From positions 170,038 through 234,037 of the forward strand of contig JAWKVM010000015.1 of the NCBI GenBank assembly GCA_041398025.1: 64,000 nucleotides of DNA, written 5' to 3'. The notes beneath the pieces are model-generated. The model ran no database searches. It had not been told where the DNA came from and worked only from the letters and a program-made list of their open reading frames with translations. Shown one piece after another: positions 1 through 8,692 of the stretch; within the stretch, counting starts at the first letter, position 1, and every line of letters starts with the position of its first letter. This DNA is from JANQPX01 sp041398025. GTDB lineage: Bacteria; Pseudomonadota; Alphaproteobacteria; Geminicoccales; Geminicoccaceae. The translations under genes and the position numbers were made by a program.

Positions 1-197
1 CAACGGATTTGAACATTGGTGAGCGACCGATACCTATCTTGAGAGCCTTCAAATTCAAATTCCGGGGTGCCGCCGGGCCATTGATCCTGTGAATCTTCTG
101 TTTCCTCGCCCTCGTCACTGCTATGGCTGCACTCAAGAGCTGAGCCTGATAGAAGAGCCACGCATCGCGAGCGCCTACCCCCTTGATTATCATCCAT
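1..197 (-). CDS. Partial acidic protein, N-terminal 65 residues
   Basis: An open frame begins at an ATG (195-197) and runs off the left edge without a stop. The product starts MDDNQGGRRSRCVALLSG, has a short hydrophobic stretch near residues 13-22, and then becomes very acidic and Ser/Glu-rich (SDEGEETEDSQDQWPGG). It could be a lipoprotein or secreted protein, but the Leu-Glu-Cys near residue 23 is not a normal lipobox. It is divergent from the nuclease-fold gene at 249 and shares its AT-rich intergenic region. I do not recognise the family. Existence is inferred from the open frame and the plausible composition only. Confidence 0.4.
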   Translation of the reverse strand, partial: MDDNQGGRRSRCVALLSGSALECSHSSDEGEETEDSQDQWPGGTPEFEFEGSQDRYRSLTNVQIR

Positions 198-213
198 TTT
201 TACATAATTGTGT

Positions 214-222
214 TGTTATAAT
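214..222 (+). promoter_or_regulatory. Extended -10 promoter candidate (TGT-TATAAT)
   Basis: A perfect TATAAT (217-222) preceded by TGN (214-216) lies 27 bp before the ATG at 249, inside the AT-rich spacer between two divergent genes. No good -35 is visible at the matching distance, as expected for an extended -10 promoter. Confidence 0.4.
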
Positions 223-248
223 TTAATCAATTACTGCGATTGGACACT

Positions 249-1064
249 ATGGATTGCGCACCCGCGTGCTGCGATGAATGCACCACGACAATCGAACTCC
301 TCACGACCTGGATCGAGGTGTCAATCGAGCTGACAGTTCGGATCATCACCTATGGCCTCAAGCTTGGCCCCATCGGCATCACCATAGTTATTACAGTTAC
401 CATAGGGATTTACTTCACATTCTACACATGCGGCAGGGGAAAGGCAGTCAGCGGCAACACCATCCAAATCAGCAAGGTGAAGTACCGCCTATATGGCGTC
501 GCCGCACTTAAGCCTGGACAGAAACTGAGATCTGGCGATGCCGGCCCAATAAGCGGTTTCGCCTACTGTCGTCACGCTCTGATGGCAAAAATTGGCGATC
601 TTAAGGTCTGTTGTCGGGAGTATCCCGACGCTCCCGACCCTCTCAAGAGAACAGTCGCCATATGCACGATTTCCAAGGGTTTCCGTTACCGAGGAGAGGA
701 CATAGGGCGGTGGCTAGTCCGAAATGGATATGCGGTTGCTGATCTAGACTATATGGAGAGAAATCCAATTGATAATGGGGCCTACGCGCAGAGGCTCCTT
801 GTTGAACAGGCGTTCGCCGAAGAGCACAGGCTCGGTATTCATGCAGGCGAATACGATAAGCCCAGGGAATATGCACGAAACTATTTCCGCGAGAGATGGA
901 AAGAGAAGGGTCTTCTGGGCGAGCCGACATTCAGGACCGTGAAAGAGCTGGTTCTCGAGCTCAAGCTGGAACTCGAGCTGGAATGGAAAGGCGAATACTT
1001 CGAGATATCCGCGATCCTGATCTTGCGATCTCGTTCTTACTGCCTTTGGGCCTTGCCTCGGTAG
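249..1064 (+). CDS. Membrane-anchored SNase-fold (thermonuclease-like) protein, catalytic residues degenerate
   Basis: 271 aa from the ATG at 249; a TTG at 240 is an alternative start. A Cys-rich N-terminus is followed by a membrane segment at about residues 38-58, then a staphylococcal-nuclease-like domain. The domain shows SGNTIQISKVKYRLYGVAA, RTVAICTISKG, an LVRNGYAVAD strand and a Tyr/Gln/Ala helix (AYAQRLLVEQAFAEEHRLG). In active thermonucleases the first motif is DGDT and is followed by R-x-x-G-[IV]-D-[AT]-P-E. Here DGDT is SGNT and the D-T/A-P-E stretch is AALKPGQ, so calcium-binding and general-base residues appear lost while two arginines remain. The C-terminus has a Leu/Glu repeat. 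The base composition is AT-richer than the rest of the window. It is more likely a binding or structural protein than an active nuclease. Confidence 0.6.
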   Translation: MDCAPACCDECTTTIELLTTWIEVSIELTVRIITYGLKLGPIGITIVITVTIGIYFTFYTCGRGKAVSGNTIQISKVKYRLYGVAALKPGQKLRSGDAGPISGFAYCRHALMAKIGDLKVCCREYPDAPDPLKRTVAICTISKGFRYRGEDIGRWLVRNGYAVADLDYMERNPIDNGAYAQRLLVEQAFAEEHRLGIHAGEYDKPREYARNYFRERWKEKGLLGEPTFRTVKELVLELKLELELEWKGEYFEISAILILRSRSYCLWALPR

Positions 1065-1255
1065 TTTAAGCCTAACTCAGCCCGAAATACCAAACATAAT
1101 ATCGATCACAACGTCAGATACCGGTAGTGTCCGCACATGGGCACAATCCAGGCCTTCCCACCATGCCGCGAAGGCGTCAGCTTTTCACTCGAAAAGAGAC
1201 ACAAGAGTCACGTTCCGACCGACGCAAAGCTTCGTGCTCGATCAGCGAAAAAGCC

Positions 1256-3310
1256 TCACCCAGCCGTCACCCGCACCACGGCATAGGCACCGAGATCGAG
1301 CAGGTCGGTCGGGCCTTCCTCGGTCTCCAGCCCGTCCGGATCCCCGGTGGCGGCGATGAAGCTTTCGAGGTCGAGGGTGGCGATCCGGCCCTTCGCCCCC
1401 TTCAGCCCGTCGATCACCACCTCCTGCGGCTGGCCGGTGAGGTTCGCGATCCAGAGGACCGTCTTCCCGCCGTCTTGATAGGCCACGGCCTGGATGGCCG
1501 CACCGTCGGAAAGGTCGGTTTCGAGCATCGGCTTGCCGGCGCCCGCCGCCATGCCGCGGATCACGTGATAGACCGGGTAGACGCCGGAGCCGCGCTGGTC
1601 GAACCAGGGCTGCTCGAAGTCCATCCTGGCATAGGCCACCCCGAATTCGCCGACCGGCGCCGACAGCGCCACCGCCTCCGCCTGGCCGCGCGCCAGATGA
1701 GCGACATAGCCGAGATTCCAGGCCGCACCGGCGAGGCCGCGCTGGCGCGGGTCCATGCGGGTGAGCGCGAGGCGGCGGTTCTGCGGGTTGGGTGCTGCGG
1801 CCTCGCCATAGGGGTTGTCGCGCGCGCCGATCGCGCTCGGGCCGACGCGATAGGGCAGGCCGGGGGCGATGGCACGCACGCTTTTCACGATATGCGGCAG
1901 CGCCTCCAGGTTCTCCATGAGCGTGATGTCGTCGGAAGCGTGGACCATCGGACAGCTGGTGTGGCAGATGAAATCGATGGCCTCGACCGGCGGACGCTTG
2001 CGGTTGAGCTCGGTGAAATACGAAAACATGCCGCCGCCGACCGGCACGCCCGGAAAGGCCTTCCGGGTAGCCTCGAAGATGGCCGTGGCGTCGGGGCAAG
2101 GCGGCCAGACGCTGCCGGGAAGGGTGCATTTCAGATCCGAAGAGGGCGATACCGCCACCTTGGCGAAGCTGACGCCGGCATCCTCGGCGGCCTTGCGGAT
2201 CAGTTCCAGATCGCGGCGCATGATCTTTTCGTCAGCGCTCGGCGCGCCCGCCGCGTCACGGCAGGCGAGCACGGCTTCGAGCACCAGCTCGGCCCCTGTG
2301 GCCTCGCCGACTGCCTTGAACATGGCCATGACCTCACCCCGGCCGCCGAGGCGTGGATCGTCCAGCGGGAAGGTGGACACGCGCGGCCCGCCGAGGCCCC
2401 TGGGGGCGCCCTCAGCGATCCTGGAATCGAAGGGACAGACCAGGAACTGCGGCGCCAGCGTCTTCACCGGCTCGAGCGCCTGCAGGATCGCCCGGTCCTG
2501 CTCCGGCGGCAGGCTGAGGCCGATAGCGGGCATGGTGCCGGCCTCCTTGCCGATCTTGAGCGTCACCGGCTTGATGCCGTTGCCGCCAGCGACCGCGGGC
2601 GCCTTCCCGGAAAGCGTCAGCACCACCGACTGCTCGGTGCTTTCGCCCGCCTTGATCTCATAGGGCCAGGGCTTGGCCAGCGGACGCACATAGGTCTTGA
2701 AGGAGGCGTCGTTCCAGTTGCGGTGATCCTCGGTCTCAAAGGCGTCGCCTTCCATCCGGCAGGTCACCTTGATGCCGGGCAGCACCTCGTGGGCGAGCGC
2801 GCGCACGTCCTGGAACGGACACATCGGGTCGATGAATTCGGGAAAGGACGTGCTCTCGGTCGAGCCGTCGACGCGCTCAACCTCGGACGGACAGCCGGCC
2901 ACACCATCGACCGGGTGCAGCACGACGAAGCCGGTGCGGTTGGTCACGAAGTCGGTGATCGCCTTGCCGGTGCCCTCGAAGACCAGCGTGCCGTCCGATT
3001 TGCCCCTTATCCTGGCGCTGTAATGCAGCTCCTGACTGGCATCCTTGCAGATCGCGTCGAAGCTCACTTCGAAGCCATTGCCGCTCTGGCCGATCTTCAG
3101 ATTCTGCAGGACCGGGTTGTACGTACCCCAATCCTTGTCGCGCACCACGAAGGCGATATTGCGGATCGCCTCCTTGCCGCCGACCTTGATGTACCGAAGG
3201 GCGCCGTTGTCGAATTCCACGGTGAGCGGCCCGGCGCGCAGCGTCTTCGAGCTCGCCACCGGCTCGTCGGTGCCGAACAGAGCGATCGCACGAGGCGGTG
3301 CGGTGATCAT
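1256..3310 (-). CDS. apnL: Probable D-apionate lactonase
   Basis: 684 aa. The start at 3310 (MITAPPRAIALFGTDEPVA) has an AGGGAG ribosome site 7 nt upstream; a longer frame reaches 3361 but would overlap the preceding gene. The N-terminal part (GTDEPV, LRAGPLTVEFDNGALRYI, VRDKDWGTYNP) is the signature of the ApnL family, which opens D-apionolactone to D-apionate in apiose catabolism. It is a beta-sandwich, then a TIM-barrel-like middle (FLVCPFDSR, ICHTSCPMVHASDD), then a beta-rich tail. No signal peptide is seen, so it should be cytoplasmic. It lies 28 bp downstream of an acyl-CoA synthetase on the same strand, so the two are probably cotranscribed. No other apiose genes are visible here. The family call rests on remembered similarity, so the exact substrate is uncertain. 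Confidence 0.6.
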   Translation of the reverse strand: MITAPPRAIALFGTDEPVASSKTLRAGPLTVEFDNGALRYIKVGGKEAIRNIAFVVRDKDWGTYNPVLQNLKIGQSGNGFEVSFDAICKDASQELHYSARIRGKSDGTLVFEGTGKAITDFVTNRTGFVVLHPVDGVAGCPSEVERVDGSTESTSFPEFIDPMCPFQDVRALAHEVLPGIKVTCRMEGDAFETEDHRNWNDASFKTYVRPLAKPWPYEIKAGESTEQSVVLTLSGKAPAVAGGNGIKPVTLKIGKEAGTMPAIGLSLPPEQDRAILQALEPVKTLAPQFLVCPFDSRIAEGAPRGLGGPRVSTFPLDDPRLGGRGEVMAMFKAVGEATGAELVLEAVLACRDAAGAPSADEKIMRRDLELIRKAAEDAGVSFAKVAVSPSSDLKCTLPGSVWPPCPDATAIFEATRKAFPGVPVGGGMFSYFTELNRKRPPVEAIDFICHTSCPMVHASDDITLMENLEALPHIVKSVRAIAPGLPYRVGPSAIGARDNPYGEAAAPNPQNRRLALTRMDPRQRGLAGAAWNLGYVAHLARGQAEAVALSAPVGEFGVAYARMDFEQPWFDQRGSGVYPVYHVIRGMAAGAGKPMLETDLSDGAAIQAVAYQDGGKTVLWIANLTGQPQEVVIDGLKGAKGRIATLDLESFIAATGDPDGLETEEGPTDLLDLGAYAVVRVTAG

Positions 3311-3338
3311 GACGAAACTCCCTGGATTTTCGGCGTGA

Positions 3339-4991
3339 TTACAGCGCCTTGGCCTTTTCACGCAGCACGTGCTTTTGGATTTTGCCGGTGGAGGTCTTGG
3401 GCAGCGGCTCGAACACCACCGTTCTCGGGATCTTGAACCCGGCGAGCAGGGTTCGGCAATGGGTCATGAGCTCTTCGGCGCTGGCTTTTTGCCCGTCTTT
3501 CAGGGTGACGAAGGCACAGGGGCTCTCGCCCCATTTTTCGTCCGGGCGCGCGACCACCGCGGCCTCGAGCACCGCAGGATGGCGGTAAAGCGCGCCTTCG
3601 ATCTCGATCGACGAGATGTTTTCGCCGCCGGAGATGATGATGTCCTTGGAGCGGTCCCTGACCTCGGCATAGCCGTCCGCGTGCATCACCGCGAGGTCGC
3701 CGGTGTGATACCAGCCGCCGCGAAAGGCCTCCGCCGTGGCCTCGGGGTTCTTGAGGTAGCCCTTCATCACGGTATTGCCGCGCAGCATGATCTCGCCGAT
3801 GGCAGCGCCATCCCGCTCGACCGGCCGCATGGTCTCGGGGTCGATCACGTCGAGGCCGTCCAGCGTCGGATAGACCACGCCCTGGCGCGCCTTCTTCGCC
3901 GCGACCTCGTCGGCCGAGAGGGCTGCCCAGTCCTCCTGCCAGGCGCAGACCGAGGCAGGGCCGTAGCACTCGGTCAGGCCGTAGAGATGGGTCATGTCGA
4001 TGCCGATCTCGGCCATGCGCGCCAGCACGGCGGCGGGCGGCGCCGCCCCTCCGGTCATGGCGTGGACCCGCTGGGAGAACGAGCGGCGCGCCGCCCCCGG
4101 CGCGTTGGCGATCATGTTCATGACGATGGGGGCGCCGCACATGTGGGTGACCCCGTGATCGGCGATCGCGTCATAGATCGGCCCGGCCTCGACCTTCCTG
4201 AGACAGATATGCGTCCCGGCCTGCAGGGTGACCCCCCAGGTAAAGGTCCAGCCATTGCAATGGAACATCGGCAGGGTCCAGAGATAGACCGGATGCAGCG
4301 GCATTTCGCAGGCGAGCGCCTGGCCGATCGCGTTCAGATGGGCGCCCCGGTGATGCACCACCACACCCTTGGGATCGCCGGTGGTGCCGGAGGTGTAGTT
4401 GAGGCCGATCGCCTGCCATTCGTCGGCGGGATAGAGCGGCTCGAAATCGGGATCGCCCTCGTCCAGGAGATCCTCATAGGTGAGCTCGCCGAGACGCTCG
4501 CCGACCTCCATGGTGTCGACCACGTCGACCACCAGGGGCGGATTGTCCAGGCCCTTGAGCGCTTCTCCGACCGTCTCCGCGAACGCACTGTCGGTGAGCA
4601 GCACCTTGGCGCCGCCATGGCCGAGGATGAAGGCGACGGTGCGCGCTTCCAGGCGGATATTGATGCTGTTCAGGACGGCGCCGGCCATGGGCACGCCGTA
4701 ATGCGCCTCGAGCATCGGCGGCGTGTTCGGCAGCATCACGGCGACCGTGTCGCCCGGCGTCACGCCGCGCCTGACCAGGGCGGAGGCGAGACGATGGCAG
4801 CGCGCGCGAAACAGCGCGTAGTCGGCGCTGTCTGCGCCATGGATCCAGGCGATGCGGTCCGGAAAGACGGCGGCGGTGCGGGCAAGAAAGCTGAGCGGGG
4901 TCAGGGGCGCAAAATTCGCGGCACGCCGCTCGAGGTCGACCTCATAGGCATTGTCGATGGGATGACCTGCCCGCTGCACGCTTGCCTCCAT
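3339..4991 (-). CDS. AMP-dependent acyl-CoA synthetase
   Basis: 550 aa, full length for the ANL superfamily. It activates a carboxylic acid with ATP to an acyl-AMP and transfers it to CoA. The P-loop-like motif YTSGTTGDPKG is at about residues 199-209, followed by the LYGLTECYGPA motif, the YHTGDLA Asp, the RSKDIIISGGENIS hinge and the C-terminal catalytic lysine in KTSTGKIQK near residue 538. The sequence style (LERRAANFAPLTPLSFL at the start) fits the medium/long-chain or 3-methylmercaptopropionyl-CoA ligase (DmdB-like) branch; the substrate cannot be told from sequence. It is first in a probable operon with the lactonase gene at 1256-3310. Its promoter should lie in 4992-5153, shared with the divergent metallopeptidase-like gene. 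Confidence 0.85.
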   Translation of the reverse strand: MEASVQRAGHPIDNAYEVDLERRAANFAPLTPLSFLARTAAVFPDRIAWIHGADSADYALFRARCHRLASALVRRGVTPGDTVAVMLPNTPPMLEAHYGVPMAGAVLNSINIRLEARTVAFILGHGGAKVLLTDSAFAETVGEALKGLDNPPLVVDVVDTMEVGERLGELTYEDLLDEGDPDFEPLYPADEWQAIGLNYTSGTTGDPKGVVVHHRGAHLNAIGQALACEMPLHPVYLWTLPMFHCNGWTFTWGVTLQAGTHICLRKVEAGPIYDAIADHGVTHMCGAPIVMNMIANAPGAARRSFSQRVHAMTGGAAPPAAVLARMAEIGIDMTHLYGLTECYGPASVCAWQEDWAALSADEVAAKKARQGVVYPTLDGLDVIDPETMRPVERDGAAIGEIMLRGNTVMKGYLKNPEATAEAFRGGWYHTGDLAVMHADGYAEVRDRSKDIIISGGENISSIEIEGALYRHPAVLEAAVVARPDEKWGESPCAFVTLKDGQKASAEELMTHCRTLLAGFKIPRTVVFEPLPKTSTGKIQKHVLREKAKAL

Positions 4992-5153
4992 GGTTCCTTG
5001 GTCCGCGAAAGCGAGAACCTAGCACCCGCGGCCGACCCGGTCATGAGACCAACCGGACAAAAGTCTGCGCCGTTTACCAAATTTTTACCAGACTGGACCT
5101 AAAACGGAGGGTGCACAGGTTGAATTGTAGAGGCTCTTTCGGGAGTTCCGCAG

Positions 5154-6302
5154 GTGAAGCGAACGAGCAGGCAGCGTGGCGGCAAGGCTGGAAGATGGGG
5201 TGCCATGACGCCGCCGCGACGCATGGTCGGAGCGGTCATCTGGATCGGCGCGTTCGTCGTTTCGGTCATGATCACCGGCCGCACCGACGCTGAACTGCTG
5301 CCGGAGCTCGAAGCCGTGGATGCGCAGATCGCGCACGCGATCACCGACCGGCCCGATGACACGCCCGAGCCCTGGCATGTCGAACAGCGCATTCAGGCCC
5401 TCATCCCGGATGCCCGTGACAACTGTCTGCCAGTGACGGCGAAGCCGCAAGCATTCCATGAACGCACGGCAACGCCCGCGCAGGTCGCATTGGAGGCAGC
5501 GCTTCGCCAGATCCGGCAAAGCGACGTCGGCGCCTGGATGGTGCAGGTCGCCGCCACGCAGCAGGTGACGATCTGCCTCGATCACGGGACCGAGCTGGAA
5601 GCCCATTACCGGGCCCATCTCCATCTGATCGGCCTGAATGCGAGGCTCGATCCGGCGGGTCGGGTGGTCTTCCTCGCCCATGAGCTCGCCCATGTGCCGC
5701 AGCACCCGCGCTTTTCCAACAATCGTCAATTCGCGCCGGCAGACATGGTCCTGCTGCAGCGGGTGCGCGAGGCGGCGGCCGAGGCGGTGGCCACCCGCGT
5801 TCTCTGGCAATTGCGGCAGCAGGGCGTGAACGCGCCCTGGCGGAAGAAGCTTACCACCGCCTATCACGACATCGCGGAAGCGTTCGAAGCGTCGATGGCG
5901 GAAGGCGACGGCGCCGGCCGCGAACTCTGGGCAACACGGTCGGCCTTCCATCACTGGTTCACGGCCGACTGGCGTCTCGAGATCTATGACGATCTCATGC
6001 TCAGAACCTTGAGGCGCATCGCCGATGACCCGATCGGCCTGGTGCCGGCCTCACGCCACCTCTCCGACGGCTATCTCCGCAGCATCGCCGACTATGCCAG
6101 CCAGCGCTTTCTGATCAGCGGCGACGGCGAAGCTCTGATCAGCAGCTTTCGAGCCCATGAGCTGCCTGCCGGCGGTCAGGCTCGGCTGAACGCCATCATC
6201 GCGACGGCCGGTGAGGGCTATCCTCTGGAGCCGCCTGCTTTCACAGGCGAAACCCTCTCCGCCATCAGCCCGCCAAGGGTTATGCCCGATCAAGACCGGT
6301 AG
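5154..6302 (+). CDS. Putative HExxH zinc metallopeptidase, membrane-anchored (DUF6782-like)
   Basis: 382 aa from a GTG at 5154 with a GGGAG site 8 nt upstream; ATG at 5205 is a plausible alternative start that keeps the membrane segment. A single hydrophobic segment spans about residues 25-41, after a basic N-terminus, so the bulk should be periplasmic. The zinc motif HELAH is at residues 176-180 in FLAHELAHVPQHP. Downstream glutamates in the helix REAAAEAVATRVLW (about 205-218) could give the third zinc ligand. The arrangement resembles the DUF6782 putative metallopeptidase domain. The substrate is unknown. The gene stands alone between a divergent acyl-CoA synthetase and a region of decayed mobile DNA. 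Confidence 0.6.
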   Translation: MKRTSRQRGGKAGRWGAMTPPRRMVGAVIWIGAFVVSVMITGRTDAELLPELEAVDAQIAHAITDRPDDTPEPWHVEQRIQALIPDARDNCLPVTAKPQAFHERTATPAQVALEAALRQIRQSDVGAWMVQVAATQQVTICLDHGTELEAHYRAHLHLIGLNARLDPAGRVVFLAHELAHVPQHPRFSNNRQFAPADMVLLQRVREAAAEAVATRVLWQLRQQGVNAPWRKKLTTAYHDIAEAFEASMAEGDGAGRELWATRSAFHHWFTADWRLEIYDDLMLRTLRRIADDPIGLVPASRHLSDGYLRSIADYASQRFLISGDGEALISSFRAHELPAGGQARLNAIIATAGEGYPLEPPAFTGETLSAISPPRVMPDQDR

Positions 6303-6420
6303 CGAGCTCGAGCCGTATGCGGCGAAAGGAGCGTGATCGGCCTTGTCCGGAGATCGCGGCCCGGCTCACGGGAAAGCGCGGACAGGTCATCTGAAATAGC
6401 CTGTCTCGCAGCAGGGCATC

Positions 6421-6699
6421 GTGCAACGACACAGTATCGACATCACCGAAATGCGCAGCGAAAAGGACAAGTGCTATCTGTTTGTGGCGATCGATCAGAC
6501 ATCCAAGTTCGCCTTCGCCAGGCTGATGGGTCGCATGGACCGGACTGCGATGGTTGCGGGAACAGATGAAGAAACCGCCAAGTGCCCGTCGCTCGTGACC
6601 AGATCATACGCGATGGAGCGACATGCAGCCGTTCAGTTTTCGGGGCCAAGCCTTTGGTTCGGCGTCAAATCCGCAAATGCCGCTGATCGCTTTCTTTGA
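6421..6699 (+). pseudogene. Remnant of an IS481-type transposase (integrase core fragment)
   Basis: About 40 residues (HSIDITEMRSEKDKCYLF, then AIDQTSKFAFARLMGR) match the start of the DDE integrase core of IS481-family transposases, where H-I-D-I-x-E and Y-L-F-V-A-I-D-R-T-S-K-F are typical. The similarity stops near 6560, and the rest of the frame to 6699 is unrelated sequence. The N-terminal helix-turn-helix part and the remaining Asp and Glu catalytic positions are missing. No terminal inverted repeats were found. The surrounding interval 6303-6962 holds no other convincing gene. Confidence 0.6.
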
Positions 6700-6744
6700 G
6701 GCGATGCAGGAGTTCACGGCGCTGTGATAACGGAACCAGCCGCA

Positions 6745-6760
6745 TTGTGACCATCGTCAC
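6745..6760. promoter_or_regulatory. CRP/FNR-family-like site TGTGA-N6-TCACA
   Basis: The sequence TGTGACCATCGTCACA is a perfect inverted repeat with 6 bp arms and matches the TGTGA-N6-TCACA consensus. It lies about 200 bp upstream of the DUF1127 gene in otherwise decayed DNA. Whether a regulator uses it is unknown. Confidence 0.35.
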
Positions 6761-6962
6761 AGCCTATTTTTCGGGTTTGATGCATCCTGCAATCAATGCT
6801 GGTGGCGATGAAGCGCATGACCTTGTCGACGGCGAGCGCCCCCTCTCCCGAGCGGCTTCTCGCCGCCAGCAGCCGTTTTTTCCACGTCATTTAACCCCGA
6901 AGTCTCCAACGGGCTCATTATCGGCCAACGCTGGAGACCATCAGGCTTTTCGATGGTGACTG

Positions 6963-7274
6963 ATGATGACGCGCCTTTTCCATGCCGGCGTCGGCTGGTC
7001 GCTCTGGCATGTTGTCGAGACCGCCCTTGCCCATGTACTCCGGCAGCTCAATCCATTCAACCAGGACCGACGGCTTTCCCGGCGACGGTCGATGGCATCG
7101 ATGCCGCATCGCCAGCAGCAGCATTTCGGCTCGCTCGACGATCAGCTGCTCAACGATCTCGGCCTGCAGCGGAGTGACATACGCGGCGCTGAATACGGCA
7201 TCCTCCCCGGCAATCAAGCACTGCATCAGGACGATGCAGCCCCCGTGATCGAGCGCCGTCACTCGCGGACATAG
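6963..7274 (+). CDS. DUF1127 domain protein
   Basis: 103 aa. The C-terminal half contains FGSLDDQLLNDLGLQRSDI, the typical DUF1127 (YjiS-like) motif in which a Leu-Asp-Asp-x-x-Leu-x-Asp-x-Gly-Leu core is followed by a charged turn. DUF1127 proteins are small and basic, common in alphaproteobacteria, and in some cases bind RNA and affect phosphate or carbon metabolism. The N-terminal half (SLWHVVETALAHVLRQL) is amphipathic. ATGs at 6963 and 6966 are equivalent and no strong ribosome site is visible. The 3' end overlaps the convergent der gene by 16 bp. The role here is unknown. Confidence 0.55.
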   Translation: MMTRLFHAGVGWSLWHVVETALAHVLRQLNPFNQDRRLSRRRSMASMPHRQQQHFGSLDDQLLNDLGLQRSDIRGAEYGILPGNQALHQDDAAPVIERRHSRT

Positions 7275-8626
7275 GGGTTTCTGCCGGTGCGTTCGAGCAG
7301 ACGCAGCGCCACGCCCTCGAAGTCGAAGGCCTCGCGCAGGCTGTTGGCGAGATAACGGAAATAGGAGTCAGGCAGAGCCTTGGCCTGGCTGACGAACAAG
7401 GCGAAGGTCGGCGGCCGGGTCGCGATCTGCGTGGCATAGCGGATCTTGACCGGCCGGCCCTTGCCGAGCGGCGGCGCATGCTGGTCGAGCGCCTGCTCCA
7501 GCCAGCGATTCAATGCCGATGTCGACACCCGTCTCGACCAGTTGGCTTCTAGCGCGACCACCGCCGGCAGCAGACGATCGACGTTCTTCCCGGTCTTGAC
7601 CGAGATCGGCTGACAGACGACACCCTTGATCTGCGGCAGACGGTGCTCGATCCGTTCCCGCAGCATGGACAGAGCGCGTTTCGGTTCCTCGACCAGATCC
7701 CATTTGTTGGCGGCGATCATGAGCGCGCGGCCAGCATCAAGCGCGCGGTTGGCGATCACCAGATCCTGCTTTTCCAGCGGCGCCGAGGCATCGATCATCA
7801 ACAGCACGACATCGGCACTTCGGATCGCCGCGAGCGAGGCCTTGCTCGACAGCTTCTCGATGCTGTCATCGTCGATTCTGGTCCGGCGCCGGAGCCCGGC
7901 GGTGTCCACCAGATCGATCCGCCTGCCCTGCCAGGACCAGCTGATCTGAACTGCATCACGGGTGAGGCCGGGCTCGGGGCCGGTGAGCAGGCGCTCATCG
8001 CTCAGGAGGCGGTTGATCAGGGATGATTTTCCGACATTCGGACGCCCGACCACAGCGAGCTTCAAAGGCCGGGCGCCCTTCTCCCCGCCCTCGGCGATCT
8101 CACGCTCGACGGGCGCCTCAGGACGATCGTCGTCGGCCATGCTCTCCATCAGGCGCTCGGCGAGATCGGCCATGCCTTCGCCGTTCTGCGCCGAGATCAG
8201 CACCGGCTCACCGAGGCCGAGCGCCCAGGCTTCGCTTGCAAAGCCTTCGGCAGCACGTCCCTCGCATTTGTTGGCGACCAGAATGACGGGCTTGGGGTGA
8301 CGCCGTAGCCAGCCTGCAAACTGGCGATCCAAGGCCGTGAGGCCGGCCTTGGCATCGATCAGCATCAGGGCGACGTCGGCGCCGGCCACGGCGCTCTCGG
8401 TCTGGGCGAGCAGCCTGCTTTCGAGCTCGTTGGCCCGGCCTTCGGCGAGACCGGCAGTGTCGATCACATCGAAGGCGAGATCTCCGATCCGCCCTTCGCC
8501 TTCGATCCGGTCGCGCGTGACGCCAGGCGTCGGGTCGACCAGGGCCTGCTTCTTGCCGATCAGACGGTTGAACAAGGTCGACTTGCCGACATTCGGGCGA
8601 CCGACAATGGCGATGGTGAAGGACAT
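7259..8626 (-). CDS. der: Ribosome biogenesis GTPase Der (EngA)
   Basis: 455 aa from ATG 8626; an in-frame GTG at 8644 would add six residues. The protein has two tandem G domains. The first has GRPNVGKST at about 9-17 and a DTAGL switch II, and the second repeats GRPNVGKSS and DTAGLRRR. Both have NK-D-type guanine specificity motifs (NKCE in domain 1, NKWD in domain 2). A C-terminal KH-like domain ends in RNPYVRE. Der binds the 50S subunit and is needed for its late assembly. The gene is the last of a yfgM-like, bamB, der set read leftward, an order conserved in alphaproteobacteria; 66 bp separate it from bamB. Confidence 0.97.
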   Translation of the reverse strand: MSFTIAIVGRPNVGKSTLFNRLIGKKQALVDPTPGVTRDRIEGEGRIGDLAFDVIDTAGLAEGRANELESRLLAQTESAVAGADVALMLIDAKAGLTALDRQFAGWLRRHPKPVILVANKCEGRAAEGFASEAWALGLGEPVLISAQNGEGMADLAERLMESMADDDRPEAPVEREIAEGGEKGARPLKLAVVGRPNVGKSSLINRLLSDERLLTGPEPGLTRDAVQISWSWQGRRIDLVDTAGLRRRTRIDDDSIEKLSSKASLAAIRSADVVLLMIDASAPLEKQDLVIANRALDAGRALMIAANKWDLVEEPKRALSMLRERIEHRLPQIKGVVCQPISVKTGKNVDRLLPAVVALEANWSRRVSTSALNRWLEQALDQHAPPLGKGRPVKIRYATQIATRPPTFALFVSQAKALPDSYFRYLANSLREAFDFEGVALRLLERTGRNPYVRE

Positions 8627-8692
8627 GGTCGATAGACGGCTCACGTCAAAGGGATCCGGGCGATGTCCGGACGGTGCGGAAGCCGCGATCCG

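Noticed and set aside
1127..3436. A 769-codon open frame on the + strand opposite the lactonase gene
   Set aside because: The product is His/Arg/Gly/Ala-rich with no family pattern, it is antisense to a gene with clear homologous motifs, and such long mirror frames are expected in GC-rich DNA.
3369..5102. A 577-codon + strand frame opposite the acyl-CoA synthetase
   Set aside because: Same mirror-frame effect; the minus strand carries all ANL motifs.
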